This document shows, piece after piece, positions 53,100 to 62,694 of a stretch of 64,000 nucleotides of DNA. The stretch spans positions 1-64,000 of the forward strand of contig NZ_ML136878.1 of NCBI RefSeq assembly GCF_004009905.1, read 5' to 3'. The notes beneath the pieces are model-generated. The model was not told where the DNA came from and did no database searches. It saw only the letters and a program-made list of their open reading frames with translations. How positions within the stretch are numbered: the stretch's first letter is position 1; each line of letters opens with the position of its first letter. The DNA comes from Lactobacillus xujianguonis. GTDB taxonomy: Bacteria > Bacillota > Bacilli > Lactobacillales > Lactobacillaceae. Made by a program: the position numbers and the translations under genes.

Positions 53100-54863
53100 T
53101 TATTTCTTCTTTTCGTCGCTACCTAAGCCCAGGAAACTCAGGAAGATTGCCAAACCACCTAAAATCGCAAGTTGGATGAAACTATCTTCATTTTCACCGG
53201 TTTGTGGTAAAGTAGCCCGATTAGTCTTCTTGACATTAGCTACTGTCATTGCAGTTGCAGCTTTGCCAGCTGGCTTTGCTGCTTTAACAGGAGCGGCTTG
53301 ACCAACTTTATGTTCCTTAACAGCTTTAGTCTTAGTTGACTGCTTAGAGTTTTGCTTTGCTGCCGTTTTAGCAGGTTGCTGGTCTTGATCGTCAGTACTT
53401 TGCGCCTTAACGGGAGCAGCGTTATCTGGATCCTCAGCTTCAACTGGAGTACTTGGTTGCTCTGGTGTAGCTGGTTCCGGTTCAGGAGTTGGGGTTGGAA
53501 CCGGCTCTGGATCTGGTTGAGGAGTTGGCTGTGGGTGCGGATCTGGATCAGGTGTAGGAGTTGGGTCATGCTTTTCACCATTATCACTGACAATCACCTT
53601 AATCAATGCTTCTCCACTAGTGCCATCTGGATAAACTACCTTAACCAAGCCTTTGGCTGGATCGGTTTCAGTTGTCACCTTGTTTGTGACTGGTTGCGTG
53701 ATCCAATCTACAGCTGTTGAGCCTGCAGGGATGCCATCAATGTATTTAGCTGGATTATTCTTTAAATCAGTTAATGGATCATTCAATTGTACATGCAAAG
53801 TTTGTCCTTGCAAATCAACCACGTGAACGGTGGTCCCGACAGAATCACCAATTTTAGTAGTATAAACAACATCAATCATCCCTGGATATTGACCAGCCTT
53901 ATTCGTGTCAATAATGTGGGCGACATCATTACTCCAGACATGTGTCCCATATTTAATCGCTGCTTCTGAAGTTAACGCTCTAACTGCATCGGCTTCGCTT
54001 AATTTGTGACCCTTATTAACATAAATATCTTTACCATTAATTAATGGCACTGGATATAATTCTTCAAAGATACCACCAACGTTGGATTTCATAAATTTAT
54101 TTGTACCTTCGTCATCGATCTCCATGAAGAAATCATCATCAGCATCATATAAGGTACCATCACTAGCATGAGTCGGGTTAACAACGTAAACTTTAGAAGC
54201 CCATCTACCATCTGCAGAAGTATAAGCTAAGTAGATCTTGTCATACTTCACAATTGTCCTAATTTGCTTCTTAGCGTCTTGTTCATTAGGATTTTCAATG
54301 TAAATGTAGGTATCTTTAGTTAAGCCCAACTTCTTCAATTGTTCTTCAGGCAAATCTTGCCGATTAATCCCTAGAACTTCTTTTGCTAATTTTTGATTTG
54401 GAATTGGAGTAACAGGATTCTTTCCATCATGACGCTTGACCCAATCCTTATTAATGTCCTTTTGAAAATCAGGCAAGTTCTTTTCCGTTTGAACAATGTG
54501 AGCCGCTGTTTCTTGATCAACTGGCTTCTTTTGTTTTTCAAGCTCAGCTTGGTCTGCTTGATTATCAGCCTTAGTAGTATCTTCAGCTTTAACAGCAACT
54601 GGCTTTTCTGAGTCCTGATCAACCCTCTTAGTTGAAGCTACTTCTGCTTGCTTAGAATCCGCAGCTTTCTGCTCTTCTTTTACCGCAGTTTGAGTATTCG
54701 TTTCAACCTTGGTCACTTTAACTTGGTTTGTTTCAGTTTCATCAGCTTTAACTGGTTGATTGCTACTAGTAATAAAAGTCAAGCCTAGCATCACTGAAGC
54801 TAACCCAACCGTCAACTTTCTCAAGCTAAAACGTTGTCTTGAGTTCATTTGATTATTAAACAT
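53100..54863 (-). CDS. YSIRK-type LPxTG cell-wall-anchored surface protein
   Basis: 587 residues. Signal peptide with RFSLRKLTVGLASVMLG (YSIRK type) cut near VKADE; an Ala/Lys/Glu-rich spacer (45-135); a folded region (about 140-280); Rib-like beta domains (about 285-425) with GTHVWSNDVAHI and a VVYPDGTSGEALIKVIV strand pair; a Pro-rich wall-spanning stretch of Asp-Pro and Thr-Pro repeats (about 433-470); a charged segment; then LPQTGENED, a hydrophobic helix and SDEKKK. Sortase A substrate exposed on the cell wall. Intact, unlike the adhesin at 34367. Ligand unknown. Start ATG 54863 after GGAGAGGATC. Confidence 0.88.
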   Translation of the reverse strand: MFNNQMNSRQRFSLRKLTVGLASVMLGLTFITSSNQPVKADETETNQVKVTKVETNTQTAVKEEQKAADSKQAEVASTKRVDQDSEKPVAVKAEDTTKADNQADQAELEKQKKPVDQETAAHIVQTEKNLPDFQKDINKDWVKRHDGKNPVTPIPNQKLAKEVLGINRQDLPEEQLKKLGLTKDTYIYIENPNEQDAKKQIRTIVKYDKIYLAYTSADGRWASKVYVVNPTHASDGTLYDADDDFFMEIDDEGTNKFMKSNVGGIFEELYPVPLINGKDIYVNKGHKLSEADAVRALTSEAAIKYGTHVWSNDVAHIIDTNKAGQYPGMIDVVYTTKIGDSVGTTVHVVDLQGQTLHVQLNDPLTDLKNNPAKYIDGIPAGSTAVDWITQPVTNKVTTETDPAKGLVKVVYPDGTSGEALIKVIVSDNGEKHDPTPTPDPDPHPQPTPQPDPEPVPTPTPEPEPATPEQPSTPVEAEDPDNAAPVKAQSTDDQDQQPAKTAAKQNSKQSTKTKAVKEHKVGQAAPVKAAKPAGKAATAMTVANVKKTNRATLPQTGENEDSFIQLAILGGLAIFLSFLGLGSDEKKK

Positions 54864-55072
54864 AGTGATCCTCTCCGAAAGAAGACTTATTTTCTTTCTA
54901 TACTTATATCATTCTCTGTCTTGTTTTTAATAACAAAATCATCGTCATTAATTTTAACTTAAGCCTTGTATTCATCTATATTACAGGCTCTTTCAAATAA
55001 CATTTAAATAGTGATCTTTTCCTCTATTTTTCGGATATTAGACTCATTATGAAAGTCCTGTAAATGACGGAC

Positions 55073-55103
55073 TAAAAAAGACTTAGGAATAAATCCTAAG
55101 TCT
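55073..55103 (-). terminator. Terminator of the rhamnosidase operon
   Basis: On the minus strand AGACTTAGGA - TTTAT - TCCTAAGTCT followed by TTTTTTAG, 14 nt after the ROK gene stop. Confidence 0.88.
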
Positions 55104-55116
55104 CTCATCAACTATT

Positions 55117-56028
55117 CTAATATTTGTCTTCATGATTAATCTGCAGGAGCAAATTATCTAGAGCGCCGAATAAATTGGCATCATTTTGGAAATGAGCTTT
55201 AACAATTTCTGGTTTCACTAAAGTTTCACCAATCATGGGATTACTCTTATTAACTAAGTGATCATATGCTTCATTAATCCCATTAATTAGAACTGGTTGA
55301 GCACTAATTCCACCGCCAATTGCCACTTTACCGACATCAATTACACTTTGAATATTTAAAATCAAAATTGCAATTTTTAAGCAATACTGCTGGAAAAGTT
55401 TTATCGCTGTAGGATTGCCTGGCTTAATCAGTGAAAAAGCATGCAAACCATCAATCAAATCATCATAATTATCAGCTTGATTAATCTGTTCAACTAGACC
55501 AACCGCTGAATCACTGCCACCAACATTACCAACCATGTCTTTGGCATGTTGATAATCATGGATCATGAAACTCAATTCGCCGGCTTGGTAATGAACTCCG
55601 CGTAAAAGTCGGCCATTGACAATAATTCCGCCACCGACGGCTGTTCCAAGAGTGATGGCAATACAGTTTTGCTCATCTTTTAAACTGCCTAGCCAATTTT
55701 CAGCTAGAACACTGGCCTTACCATCATTGATGACCGCAACAGGCAAACGATATTCACTGCCATAACGCTTAGCAAAATCAATCCCGTCTAAAAATGGTAA
55801 CGAGCCACCAAACCTGATCTTAGTTTCCTCAATTTTTCCTGGAGCACAAAATGCGATTCCTTGAACATCCGAAGCATACTTTTTTACCAATTGATCCATC
55901 TTTTGTAAAAAAGCTTGCTTATCTTGTGCTGTCGGCATTTTTTCTTTACTTAAAATATTACCAGCTTGATCAAGTAAGGCTGACTTTACATTCGTACCAC
56001 CAATATCAATCGCAAGATATTTAGTCAT
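55117..56028 (-). CDS. ROK-family sugar kinase
   Basis: 303 residues. ATP site AIDIGGTNVKSALLD, catalytic Asp in VINDGKASVLAE, LGTAVGGGIIVNGRLLRG and GELSF. The CxCGxxGC zinc motif of many ROK kinases is absent. Phosphorylates a hexose (glucose or mannose type is most common). Last gene of the operon with GH78, MFS and esterase; overlaps the esterase by 8 nt. Probably acts on the sugar freed after rhamnose removal. Confidence 0.85.
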   Translation of the reverse strand: MTKYLAIDIGGTNVKSALLDQAGNILSKEKMPTAQDKQAFLQKMDQLVKKYASDVQGIAFCAPGKIEETKIRFGGSLPFLDGIDFAKRYGSEYRLPVAVINDGKASVLAENWLGSLKDEQNCIAITLGTAVGGGIIVNGRLLRGVHYQAGELSFMIHDYQHAKDMVGNVGGSDSAVGLVEQINQADNYDDLIDGLHAFSLIKPGNPTAIKLFQQYCLKIAILILNIQSVIDVGKVAIGGGISAQPVLINGINEAYDHLVNKSNPMIGETLVKPEIVKAHFQNDANLFGALDNLLLQINHEDKY

Positions 56029-56914
56029 TCTTGCTCATCCCCATTTGCAAAAATTCTCCAATTTGTTTAATTGCCAAATCTGTCTCTGGCATATCAAATA
56101 AAACAAAGACATGGAATAAGTCTTGCCAAACATGCCATTGCACATCAACACCGGCTTTTTCACATAAACTATTTAAAATCGCCGAGCTATCATACTTAAC
56201 TTCTTCACTTCCGCAATTGATTAACAAAGGAGGAAATCCTCGATAATCGCCATAAATTGGTGAAATCAAAGGATCTTTTTTAGCTGGTTCATCAAAATAA
56301 GGTACTGGATCGGTTGCGCCAACTAACATTGGGTCTCTCTCATTGCGTAAGTATTCTGAAGCGGCTGTATTCAGTTGATTAATAACCGGTGAAAAAACAG
56401 CAATGCGATCTGGCAAAATTTGCTGTTCATCTTTTAATTGCAAAGTTAAAGTTAAAGCAAGCGTTGCACCAGCTGATTCACCAAATACTACTACATGATC
56501 ATATTTATCACGCAAATATTTGTAAGCTCGTAAGATGTCGTTTTGGGCATCGGGATGTCGTCCTTCAGGATATTGAGTATAATCACAAGCGAAGACATCC
56601 ATGTCTGCTGCTTTACCTAATTTAACTGCCAGTTTTCTCCGAGAATAAAGCGTCCCAGTTGCATAAGCTCCACCATGCAAAAATAATAGCACTGTCTTTG
56701 TTGGAGTCTGATCTTTACGACCATAAAATTCACCTTTGACGCCATTTTGATCAATGGTTTTCAATTCAATTTCATCTGGCAAATCCCACTTATTGCCTTC
56801 ATCGCCACCTTTTCTAGCAGCTAAGGCAATTTCTGGAGTTAATGGTTTATCTTGATCTGGCTTAATATATTTTCTTGAAAAAGCAATCGCTTCTTGTGCT
56901 TCTTTACTTAGCAT
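56021..56914 (-). CDS. Alpha/beta hydrolase (HSL-type esterase)
   Basis: 297 residues. Oxyanion motif HGGAYATG, nucleophile Ser in GESAGATLAL and the catalytic His in the late DLFHVFVLFD; the acid is in the region CGSEEVKYDSS. Hormone-sensitive-lipase family; cytoplasmic. Within the rhamnosidase operon it may remove acyl groups from plant glycosides or acylated sugars. 11 nt after the MFS gene, overlapping the kinase gene. Confidence 0.87.
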   Translation of the reverse strand: MLSKEAQEAIAFSRKYIKPDQDKPLTPEIALAARKGGDEGNKWDLPDEIELKTIDQNGVKGEFYGRKDQTPTKTVLLFLHGGAYATGTLYSRRKLAVKLGKAADMDVFACDYTQYPEGRHPDAQNDILRAYKYLRDKYDHVVVFGESAGATLALTLTLQLKDEQQILPDRIAVFSPVINQLNTAASEYLRNERDPMLVGATDPVPYFDEPAKKDPLISPIYGDYRGFPPLLINCGSEEVKYDSSAILNSLCEKAGVDVQWHVWQDLFHVFVLFDMPETDLAIKQIGEFLQMGMSKND

Positions 56915-56925
56915 TTATTTTCTCC

Positions 56926-58122
56926 TTATTTCTTTGCTTGATACATTAACTTTTCGTAATTAAATCCAATCACAAGAACAAAGATCAACAATAAAGCAAA
57001 GATGATCGTTCCGCAAACAAAAGTGAAGTGAGAACTAGAATCGTGGAAAATCTTAGCTAAAAGTTGAGCAGTATATGGAGCAAGCAAAGTTCCCACATTA
57101 GCAGTTGTCATTACGACTGAAGTTGAAAATGGTACTTGAGCTGGTGAAGTAAACATTCCGACACAAGACATCGTAGAAACCATGGTCATTGAAACAGCAA
57201 TCCCTACTAAAACAACGCCAACACCACTTAAAACCAGTGATTTAGAAACTGTAAAAATAAAGAACCCAATCAAACCAGCCGCAATTGAAATAGTTAAAGA
57301 GAATCTCTTCCATGCTTGTGGCATTGCCATAAAGATAAAACCACCAGCAGCCATCGCAAAGGACATAATTCCAAGTAAGGTACTTGCACTTTGAGCATTA
57401 CCATAACCTTGTTCAATAACTAATGATGCAAACTTAATTGAAACAAAGGCAAAAGTAGTGTTAAAGAAGAAAATGAAAATTGCTAAAGCCCAAATCTTGC
57501 CATCAACTTTCTTACTTCCTTTGACATCAACATCATCAACATTTCCAGCTTGTTCAATCTTCAAAGTATGAGGAATAAAGGCTGCAAACATTAGTAACAC
57601 TGGCAAAGCAATTGCATTAACCCAGTAAGCTTGATGCCAACCATTGGTTAATAATAATCCTGCAAAGAAAGTCATTAAAAACATGCCCAAGCCTTGGACT
57701 ACACTTGACCAGCCAAGTAATTGCTGTTGCTCCTTACCTTGGTATAAAGCAATAATCAATGATTGAGAATATGAAGCAAGCAATCCAGTACCAACACCGA
57801 TCCCAATTCTTGAGGCAAAAATCAATGGGAAATTGTTAGTAAGTGCTGGAATCACACCAGATACTAAGATGATAATTAACCCTAAGAGGATATCTTTCTT
57901 AATTCCAATCTTATCAGCCACTAAATTACTTAATGGTGTAAAAAGAATAATTCCCAAAGATGAAACAGTCATTGTCAATTCAACTGTTGTTGGATCAACT
58001 GATGGAAATGACTTAATCATTAAAGGAACAGTGGCTGCCGTTGCACCAGCGGAAACAACAAAAATGTTTAATAATAGAATAGACAGTTTAGTCCAAATGT
58101 TATCGACTTTACTCTTACTCAT
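56926..58122 (-). CDS. MFS transporter of the rhamnosidase operon
   Basis: 398 residues, 12 membrane segments. SLGIILFTPLSNLVADKIGIKKDILLG is the family loop 2-3 motif; GIGVGTGLLASYSQSLI follows in TM4-5. Drug:H+/sugar antiporter or symporter group, substrate not determined. The ATG overlaps the GH78 stop by 4 nt. It likely imports the rhamnosyl glycoside or exports a product. Confidence 0.87.
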   Translation of the reverse strand: MSKSKVDNIWTKLSILLLNIFVVSAGATAATVPLMIKSFPSVDPTTVELTMTVSSLGIILFTPLSNLVADKIGIKKDILLGLIIILVSGVIPALTNNFPLIFASRIGIGVGTGLLASYSQSLIIALYQGKEQQQLLGWSSVVQGLGMFLMTFFAGLLLTNGWHQAYWVNAIALPVLLMFAAFIPHTLKIEQAGNVDDVDVKGSKKVDGKIWALAIFIFFFNTTFAFVSIKFASLVIEQGYGNAQSASTLLGIMSFAMAAGGFIFMAMPQAWKRFSLTISIAAGLIGFFIFTVSKSLVLSGVGVVLVGIAVSMTMVSTMSCVGMFTSPAQVPFSTSVVMTTANVGTLLAPYTAQLLAKIFHDSSSHFTFVCGTIIFALLLIFVLVIGFNYEKLMYQAKK

Positions 58123-60881
58123 TTTTCTTCTCCTTGTAATGCGCTCTTTCTAAATAATTGATTTATCTTTTCAATATCTGCTTGAGCAAATGGCTTAAAG
58201 CCAATTCCTCGCATTTCTCGACTTAACTGAAGTAGTGAATATTTTCCAAAATGTTCCATGTTACCAGGCATTGCTAGAAAGCCCCAAAATGGAACTAATT
58301 TACTAAGTTCATCAGTTAACTGTTTTTGATCTTGATATTCATTCAATGGAGTATGGATATCATAGGCCGCAACAATTGGTTCTTTAACTTCTACATCTAA
58401 TTCATAAGAACCACTTGTAAAGGTTGTACTTGCTAATTCTTGTTCAAGTTCTGGTAATTCCAGTTTCAGCTGACTACCATACGAAACTTCAAACTTCAGA
58501 TGAATTTTCTTTTGCGAGATAATTTGCCAAGAAACTTTAACAAGTCCTGTAGGTAAAGCAAGCTGACCACTAATTTTCTTTAACTTAGCTGTCAACATTG
58601 GCTTAAAGATTACATTATTGCCATCTTGTTTTAACCCGAGCAAATCTTCATAAGCCCAAGCCATAACAGCTCCACTTGAATAGTGATTCAACGAATTCAT
58701 CCCGTTTTGAGCTGTATGACCATCTTCATCAACTGAATTCCATCTTTCCCAAATAGTAGTTGCTCCATGTTTAACTTCATAAAGCCAACTTGGAAAATCA
58801 GTGTTTAAGAACAGTCTTAACGCCAAGTTTTCCTGACCATTAGCAGTTAATGCTGGTAAAAGCAATGGTGTTCCGACAAAGCCAGTATTCAAGTGATTTT
58901 GATTAACTTCAATCTTTTCTACTAGTTTTCTAACTAATAGTTCTTTACCATTCTTTGGATATAAACCAAATGTTAAGCACAGAGCTAAACCAGTTTGAGT
59001 ATCAGCAATTGATAAACCATCTTTAGTAAAGAAGTGTTCAATGAAGGCTTGTTTAATTAATTTAGCTAATTGACTGTAGTATTGCTCTTCATGCTTCATC
59101 TTTAAGACATTCGCGGCTTGACTAACCAACTTAGAGGAGTAGTAGTAATAAGCGCTAGCAATTAGATCATCTGGAGTTTTGCCTTTTAGCTTCATAATAT
59201 CTTCGGTATCTAAGGCTAACCAATCTCCTAGTTGATCATCACCAAGCCAAAGGTATTCTTGACCGTGATCAACTGCTCGATCATGAATCCAATCAATCCA
59301 AGACATCATAGCGCCAATATTCTGACGTAATATTGCTTTATCGCCTGTTCGTTTATAAGCAACCCAAGGAATGATTGTCGATACATCGCTCCCAACCGCT
59401 TTACCACCATCTTCAGTATCTACTGCAGGCACGTATAACGGTACAAAACCATTATTTTTACTTTGTTCTACTGCAACATCATAACTATATTTTTTAAAGA
59501 ATTGGTAAGTTGCCATGTTGTAACTAGCAGTTTTCGCAAAAATTGCTGCATCCCCAGTCCAGCCAAGACGTTCGTCTCTTTGCGGACAATCAGTAGGAAT
59601 ATCAACAAAATTAGACTTTTGACCCCATTTCACATTTTCAAATAACCGATTAACCATTGAATTATCAGTTTTAATTTGGCCAGTTTCACGCATTTCTGAA
59701 TAAAGAGCTACCGCTCTAAAATCTGCAGGGCTAATTGCTGTTGAAAAATCACTCAGCTTAACATATCTAAAGCCAAAGTAGGTAAAATGTGGTCGTACCC
59801 ACTTTTCACGTCCATCACTAACATATGTGAATTGTGCCCGAGCTGACCGCAAGTTATCGCGATAAAATTCACCATCTTGCATGATTTCCCCGAATTCGAT
59901 TGATACTTTTTCGCCTTGAGGAACAATATTCTTAAATTCAAGCCAGCCTGCCATATTCTGGCCAAAGTCTAAAACTGTTGATCCACTTGGAGTCTGAATT
60001 ACCTTTTTGACAGGAAATTCTTCATGACGCTTAATCGGTAAACTTTGACGATCAACTAAATGTCTAGTTGGACTAGAAACAATAACTGCCTTTCCCAGAT
60101 CAGTTAAAGGACGATTATCATCTAGGTCTTCCCCATAATAAATTCCTGAATGAGTAACTGGTGAAGTTGAAACTTCCCAGCTGTCATCAGTAGCTAATGC
60201 TACTTGATCATTAATTCGTAATTCAGCTAAAGCTAACAGCTGATCACCATAGTTATTAGCTTGACCACCATGCGTCTTCAAGCCTAACTTACCGCGATAC
60301 CAACCATCAGCTAACATAATGGATAGTTCATGTTCACCATCTTCATGTAAATACTTTGTTACATCATAAGTTTCAAGTTGAAGATCGTAGTTATAATCAG
60401 TAAAACCTGGAGTTAAAAATTCATCCCCTACCTTTTGACCATCAATATAGGCTTCGAATAAACCTAACCCAGTAAGATATAATCGGGCTTGATTAACCTC
60501 TTTAACAGTAAATTTTTGATGAAGAATAATGGAATGCAAATCTTTATGTTGTGTTCCAATCCATTTTCCTTGAAGAGATTGACCCATTTGACCAGTTTCA
60601 AAGTAAGTTGTAGTTGAAGCAACTTCATCATCATCTTTAACGCTCATTTTTACTTCATAACGAGTACGTGGACTTAACTCTAAAGCAAAATCGTAAATTA
60701 AGTTATCTGCCTCTTCCCATGGCTTTCTAATGACTTCATGACCATTAGCAGTAATAGTCAATTGTCTTTGTAATTTACGGGTAACTGGCTGATCTAAAAA
60801 TCCTACCAAATGCAGGTGATTTTCTAGATTAAATCCAATTGGCCGATCCATATGATTAACTTCAATGCGAACTAATTTCAT
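58119..60881 (-). CDS. Alpha-L-rhamnosidase (GH78)
   Basis: 920 residues, no signal peptide, so cytoplasmic. N-terminal Fn3-like domain, a carbohydrate-binding beta domain (about 100-300) and the (alpha/alpha)6 catalytic barrel (about 400-760): FVDIPTDCPQRDERLGWTGDA holds the acid Glu, and GATTIWERWNSVDEDG the second catalytic Glu; then a C-terminal beta domain. It releases L-rhamnose from plant flavonoid or terpene glycosides. First gene of the operon with MFS, esterase and ROK; divergent from an AraC regulator and preceded by a perfect cre box. No rhamnose catabolic genes are in the window. Confidence 0.93.
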   Translation of the reverse strand: MKLVRIEVNHMDRPIGFNLENHLHLVGFLDQPVTRKLQRQLTITANGHEVIRKPWEEADNLIYDFALELSPRTRYEVKMSVKDDDEVASTTTYFETGQMGQSLQGKWIGTQHKDLHSIILHQKFTVKEVNQARLYLTGLGLFEAYIDGQKVGDEFLTPGFTDYNYDLQLETYDVTKYLHEDGEHELSIMLADGWYRGKLGLKTHGGQANNYGDQLLALAELRINDQVALATDDSWEVSTSPVTHSGIYYGEDLDDNRPLTDLGKAVIVSSPTRHLVDRQSLPIKRHEEFPVKKVIQTPSGSTVLDFGQNMAGWLEFKNIVPQGEKVSIEFGEIMQDGEFYRDNLRSARAQFTYVSDGREKWVRPHFTYFGFRYVKLSDFSTAISPADFRAVALYSEMRETGQIKTDNSMVNRLFENVKWGQKSNFVDIPTDCPQRDERLGWTGDAAIFAKTASYNMATYQFFKKYSYDVAVEQSKNNGFVPLYVPAVDTEDGGKAVGSDVSTIIPWVAYKRTGDKAILRQNIGAMMSWIDWIHDRAVDHGQEYLWLGDDQLGDWLALDTEDIMKLKGKTPDDLIASAYYYYSSKLVSQAANVLKMKHEEQYYSQLAKLIKQAFIEHFFTKDGLSIADTQTGLALCLTFGLYPKNGKELLVRKLVEKIEVNQNHLNTGFVGTPLLLPALTANGQENLALRLFLNTDFPSWLYEVKHGATTIWERWNSVDEDGHTAQNGMNSLNHYSSGAVMAWAYEDLLGLKQDGNNVIFKPMLTAKLKKISGQLALPTGLVKVSWQIISQKKIHLKFEVSYGSQLKLELPELEQELASTTFTSGSYELDVEVKEPIVAAYDIHTPLNEYQDQKQLTDELSKLVPFWGFLAMPGNMEHFGKYSLLQLSREMRGIGFKPFAQADIEKINQLFRKSALQGEEK

Positions 60882-60906
60882 TTGGTTCTCCTCCGGTTCA
60901 CTTTTC

Positions 60907-60921
60907 TGTTACCGCTTACAT
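60907..60921 (-). promoter_or_regulatory. cre box of the rhamnosidase operon
   Basis: On the minus strand TGTAAGCGGTAACA matches TGNNANCGNTNNCA completely. It lies 26-40 nt upstream of the GH78 start, between its probable promoter and the gene, so CcpA would repress it in glucose. Confidence 0.72.
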
Positions 60922-61005
60922 TTATTATTATGCTATATTAGAGAGAGTGAGCATTCTTATTTCTGCTCCTTTTTAACAAATTCTGCTATAAAAGAGGAAA
61001 AAATA

Positions 61006-62091
61006 ATGCAACTAGAACAATTACTACAGAAATTTCATGATGGCACTGACCTAAATCTCTATGTCTTTGACCAAGAAAATAAGCTAGTAGAGCAATTTAC
61101 TACTCCACTAGCTCCTAGTTTTAATGCACAAACTCTAACTCAAATTAAGCAAAATAATGAGAAAATTGCACTCTACTTAATGACCAATCATAGTAGTTTA
61201 GGAATTATCAACTACGACAGATTTAAGATTGTCGGATGGAACACTAACTTTACGATCACGGGTAAGGGAAACTATGCCCGAAAGGCGCCATTACTCGGTT
61301 ATCAGCAATTTTCAAGTTTAATTAGTTTATTGTATTTCACGCTCTTTCAAACTTGGCCCGAACTACCTAAAGCACAAAAAATGATCACTACCGGAGCTAA
61401 TATTCCAGTAAAAGAAAACTCTGCCCCTTCTTATGAAGGTTACTTGGCTGAACGAGAATTAATGGATGCGGTTATGAAAGGGAATTTAACACTCTTTAAT
61501 AAACGATTCCGTTCCTTTATCCAACATGGTAATTTTGGTAGTTTTAACCAAAATGAATTACGTAGTGAAAAAGATCTAGCCATTTCAGCTACTACTCTTT
61601 ATACCAGAGCAGCTATTCAAGGTGGCTTACCAGTCTCTGAAGCTTATAATTTAAGTGATCAAATCATCAAACAAATCGAACAAGATTTAACAATTCCCAA
61701 TTATTATGAATACACGCGGTCGATCGGCGAAATCTTTATCAATCATGTTTACCGGACTAAACGCAAGAATTTAACTTCTGTAATCTACAAAGCACAAGAA
61801 TTCATCGTTGCTAATTATGCAAGCATTCACAACGTCGATGAAATTGCTGAGCATTTAAAGATCAGTACCTCTTATTTGCAACACTTATTCAAAAAAGAAA
61901 CAGGTAAATCTTTAATTCAATTTATTAACGAAGAAAAAATCAACCAAGCTAAACATGAGCTGATCTTTTCTAACAAAACAGTTGAAGAAATCGCTTATGA
62001 CTTGGGTTACAGAAATCAAAGTCAATTATCAACAAATTTTAAAAAGTTAACTAAGATGACACCCATTGCTTTTCGCAAGCAATACAAATAG
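61006..62091 (+). CDS. AraC-family transcriptional regulator
   Basis: 361 residues. N-terminal ligand-binding part (about 1-255) without a clear cupin motif, and a C-terminal AraC DNA-binding domain with two helix-turn-helix units: VDEIAEHLKISTSYLQHLFKKETGKS and TVEEIAYDLGYRNQSQLSTNFKKL. The frame is open from 60865, but AAGAGGAAA precedes ATG 61006. Divergent from the rhamnosidase operon, it is its likely activator. Confidence 0.88.
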   Translation: MQLEQLLQKFHDGTDLNLYVFDQENKLVEQFTTPLAPSFNAQTLTQIKQNNEKIALYLMTNHSSLGIINYDRFKIVGWNTNFTITGKGNYARKAPLLGYQQFSSLISLLYFTLFQTWPELPKAQKMITTGANIPVKENSAPSYEGYLAERELMDAVMKGNLTLFNKRFRSFIQHGNFGSFNQNELRSEKDLAISATTLYTRAAIQGGLPVSEAYNLSDQIIKQIEQDLTIPNYYEYTRSIGEIFINHVYRTKRKNLTSVIYKAQEFIVANYASIHNVDEIAEHLKISTSYLQHLFKKETGKSLIQFINEEKINQAKHELIFSNKTVEEIAYDLGYRNQSQLSTNFKKLTKMTPIAFRKQYK

Positions 62092-62108
62092 TTTTTGAAA
62101 GGATAGAA

Positions 62109-62597
62109 ATGAATTCCCAAGAGATACTCGATTTACTTGATAAACACAACATCATTTACCAAAGCTATGATCATCCGGCTGTTTTTACTAGTGAAGAAGC
62201 TGATAAATATGCCAAAAATCAAGATTTTGCCAAGTGTAAAAACCTATTTATCAAAACTCGTAATGGCCAGCAACTTTTCATGATTGTGTTACCAACTAGT
62301 AAGAAACTAGATTGGAAAAAAGCCGTTGAACAATTGCATACTAGTAGCTTAACGATGGCTACTGAAGAGGATTTGGCCGATAAACTGCAAATCACTCCCG
62401 GTTCAGTTTCACCCTTCAATTTACTAAATGATTCGACGAACACGATTCCCTTAGTAATTGATCAAGATGCACTTGTCGAGAATGATTATGTTGGTGTGCA
62501 TCCCAATGACAATACCAAAACAATCAGGATCAGCTGGACTGACTTAACCAGAATCCTCAGTAGTTATGGTCATTTAGTAGAAGATCGACAACTTTAA
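62109..62597 (+). CDS. YbaK/ProX-family aminoacyl-tRNA deacylase
   Basis: 162 residues. Conserved: HPAVFTSEEA, CKNLFIKTRNGQQLFMIVLP (with the catalytic Lys region) and TPGSVSPFNLLND, all typical of prolyl-tRNA editing domain proteins that remove mischarged alanine or cysteine from tRNA(Pro). Freestanding. Start ATG 62109 after AAAGGATAG, 17 nt beyond the AraC gene, so perhaps co-transcribed. Confidence 0.9.
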   Translation: MNSQEILDLLDKHNIIYQSYDHPAVFTSEEADKYAKNQDFAKCKNLFIKTRNGQQLFMIVLPTSKKLDWKKAVEQLHTSSLTMATEEDLADKLQITPGSVSPFNLLNDSTNTIPLVIDQDALVENDYVGVHPNDNTKTIRISWTDLTRILSSYGHLVEDRQL

Positions 62598-62607
62598 CTT
62601 GCATACG

Positions 62608-62653
62608 AAAAAAGACTTAACCTCGTTTTTACACGAAATTAAGTCTTCTTTTT
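62608..62653 (+). terminator. Terminator after the YbaK-family gene
   Basis: AAGACTTAA (62612-62620) pairs with TTAAGTCTT (62639-62647), then CTTTTTT. Confidence 0.85.
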
Positions 62654-62694
62654 TATCAAAATGAATCAAGTTAGACTCATCATTTATTTGATTT

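Noticed and set aside
53246-53593. 115-residue frame inside the LPxTG gene
   Set aside because: Out-of-frame reading of the Pro-rich repeats; low complexity only.
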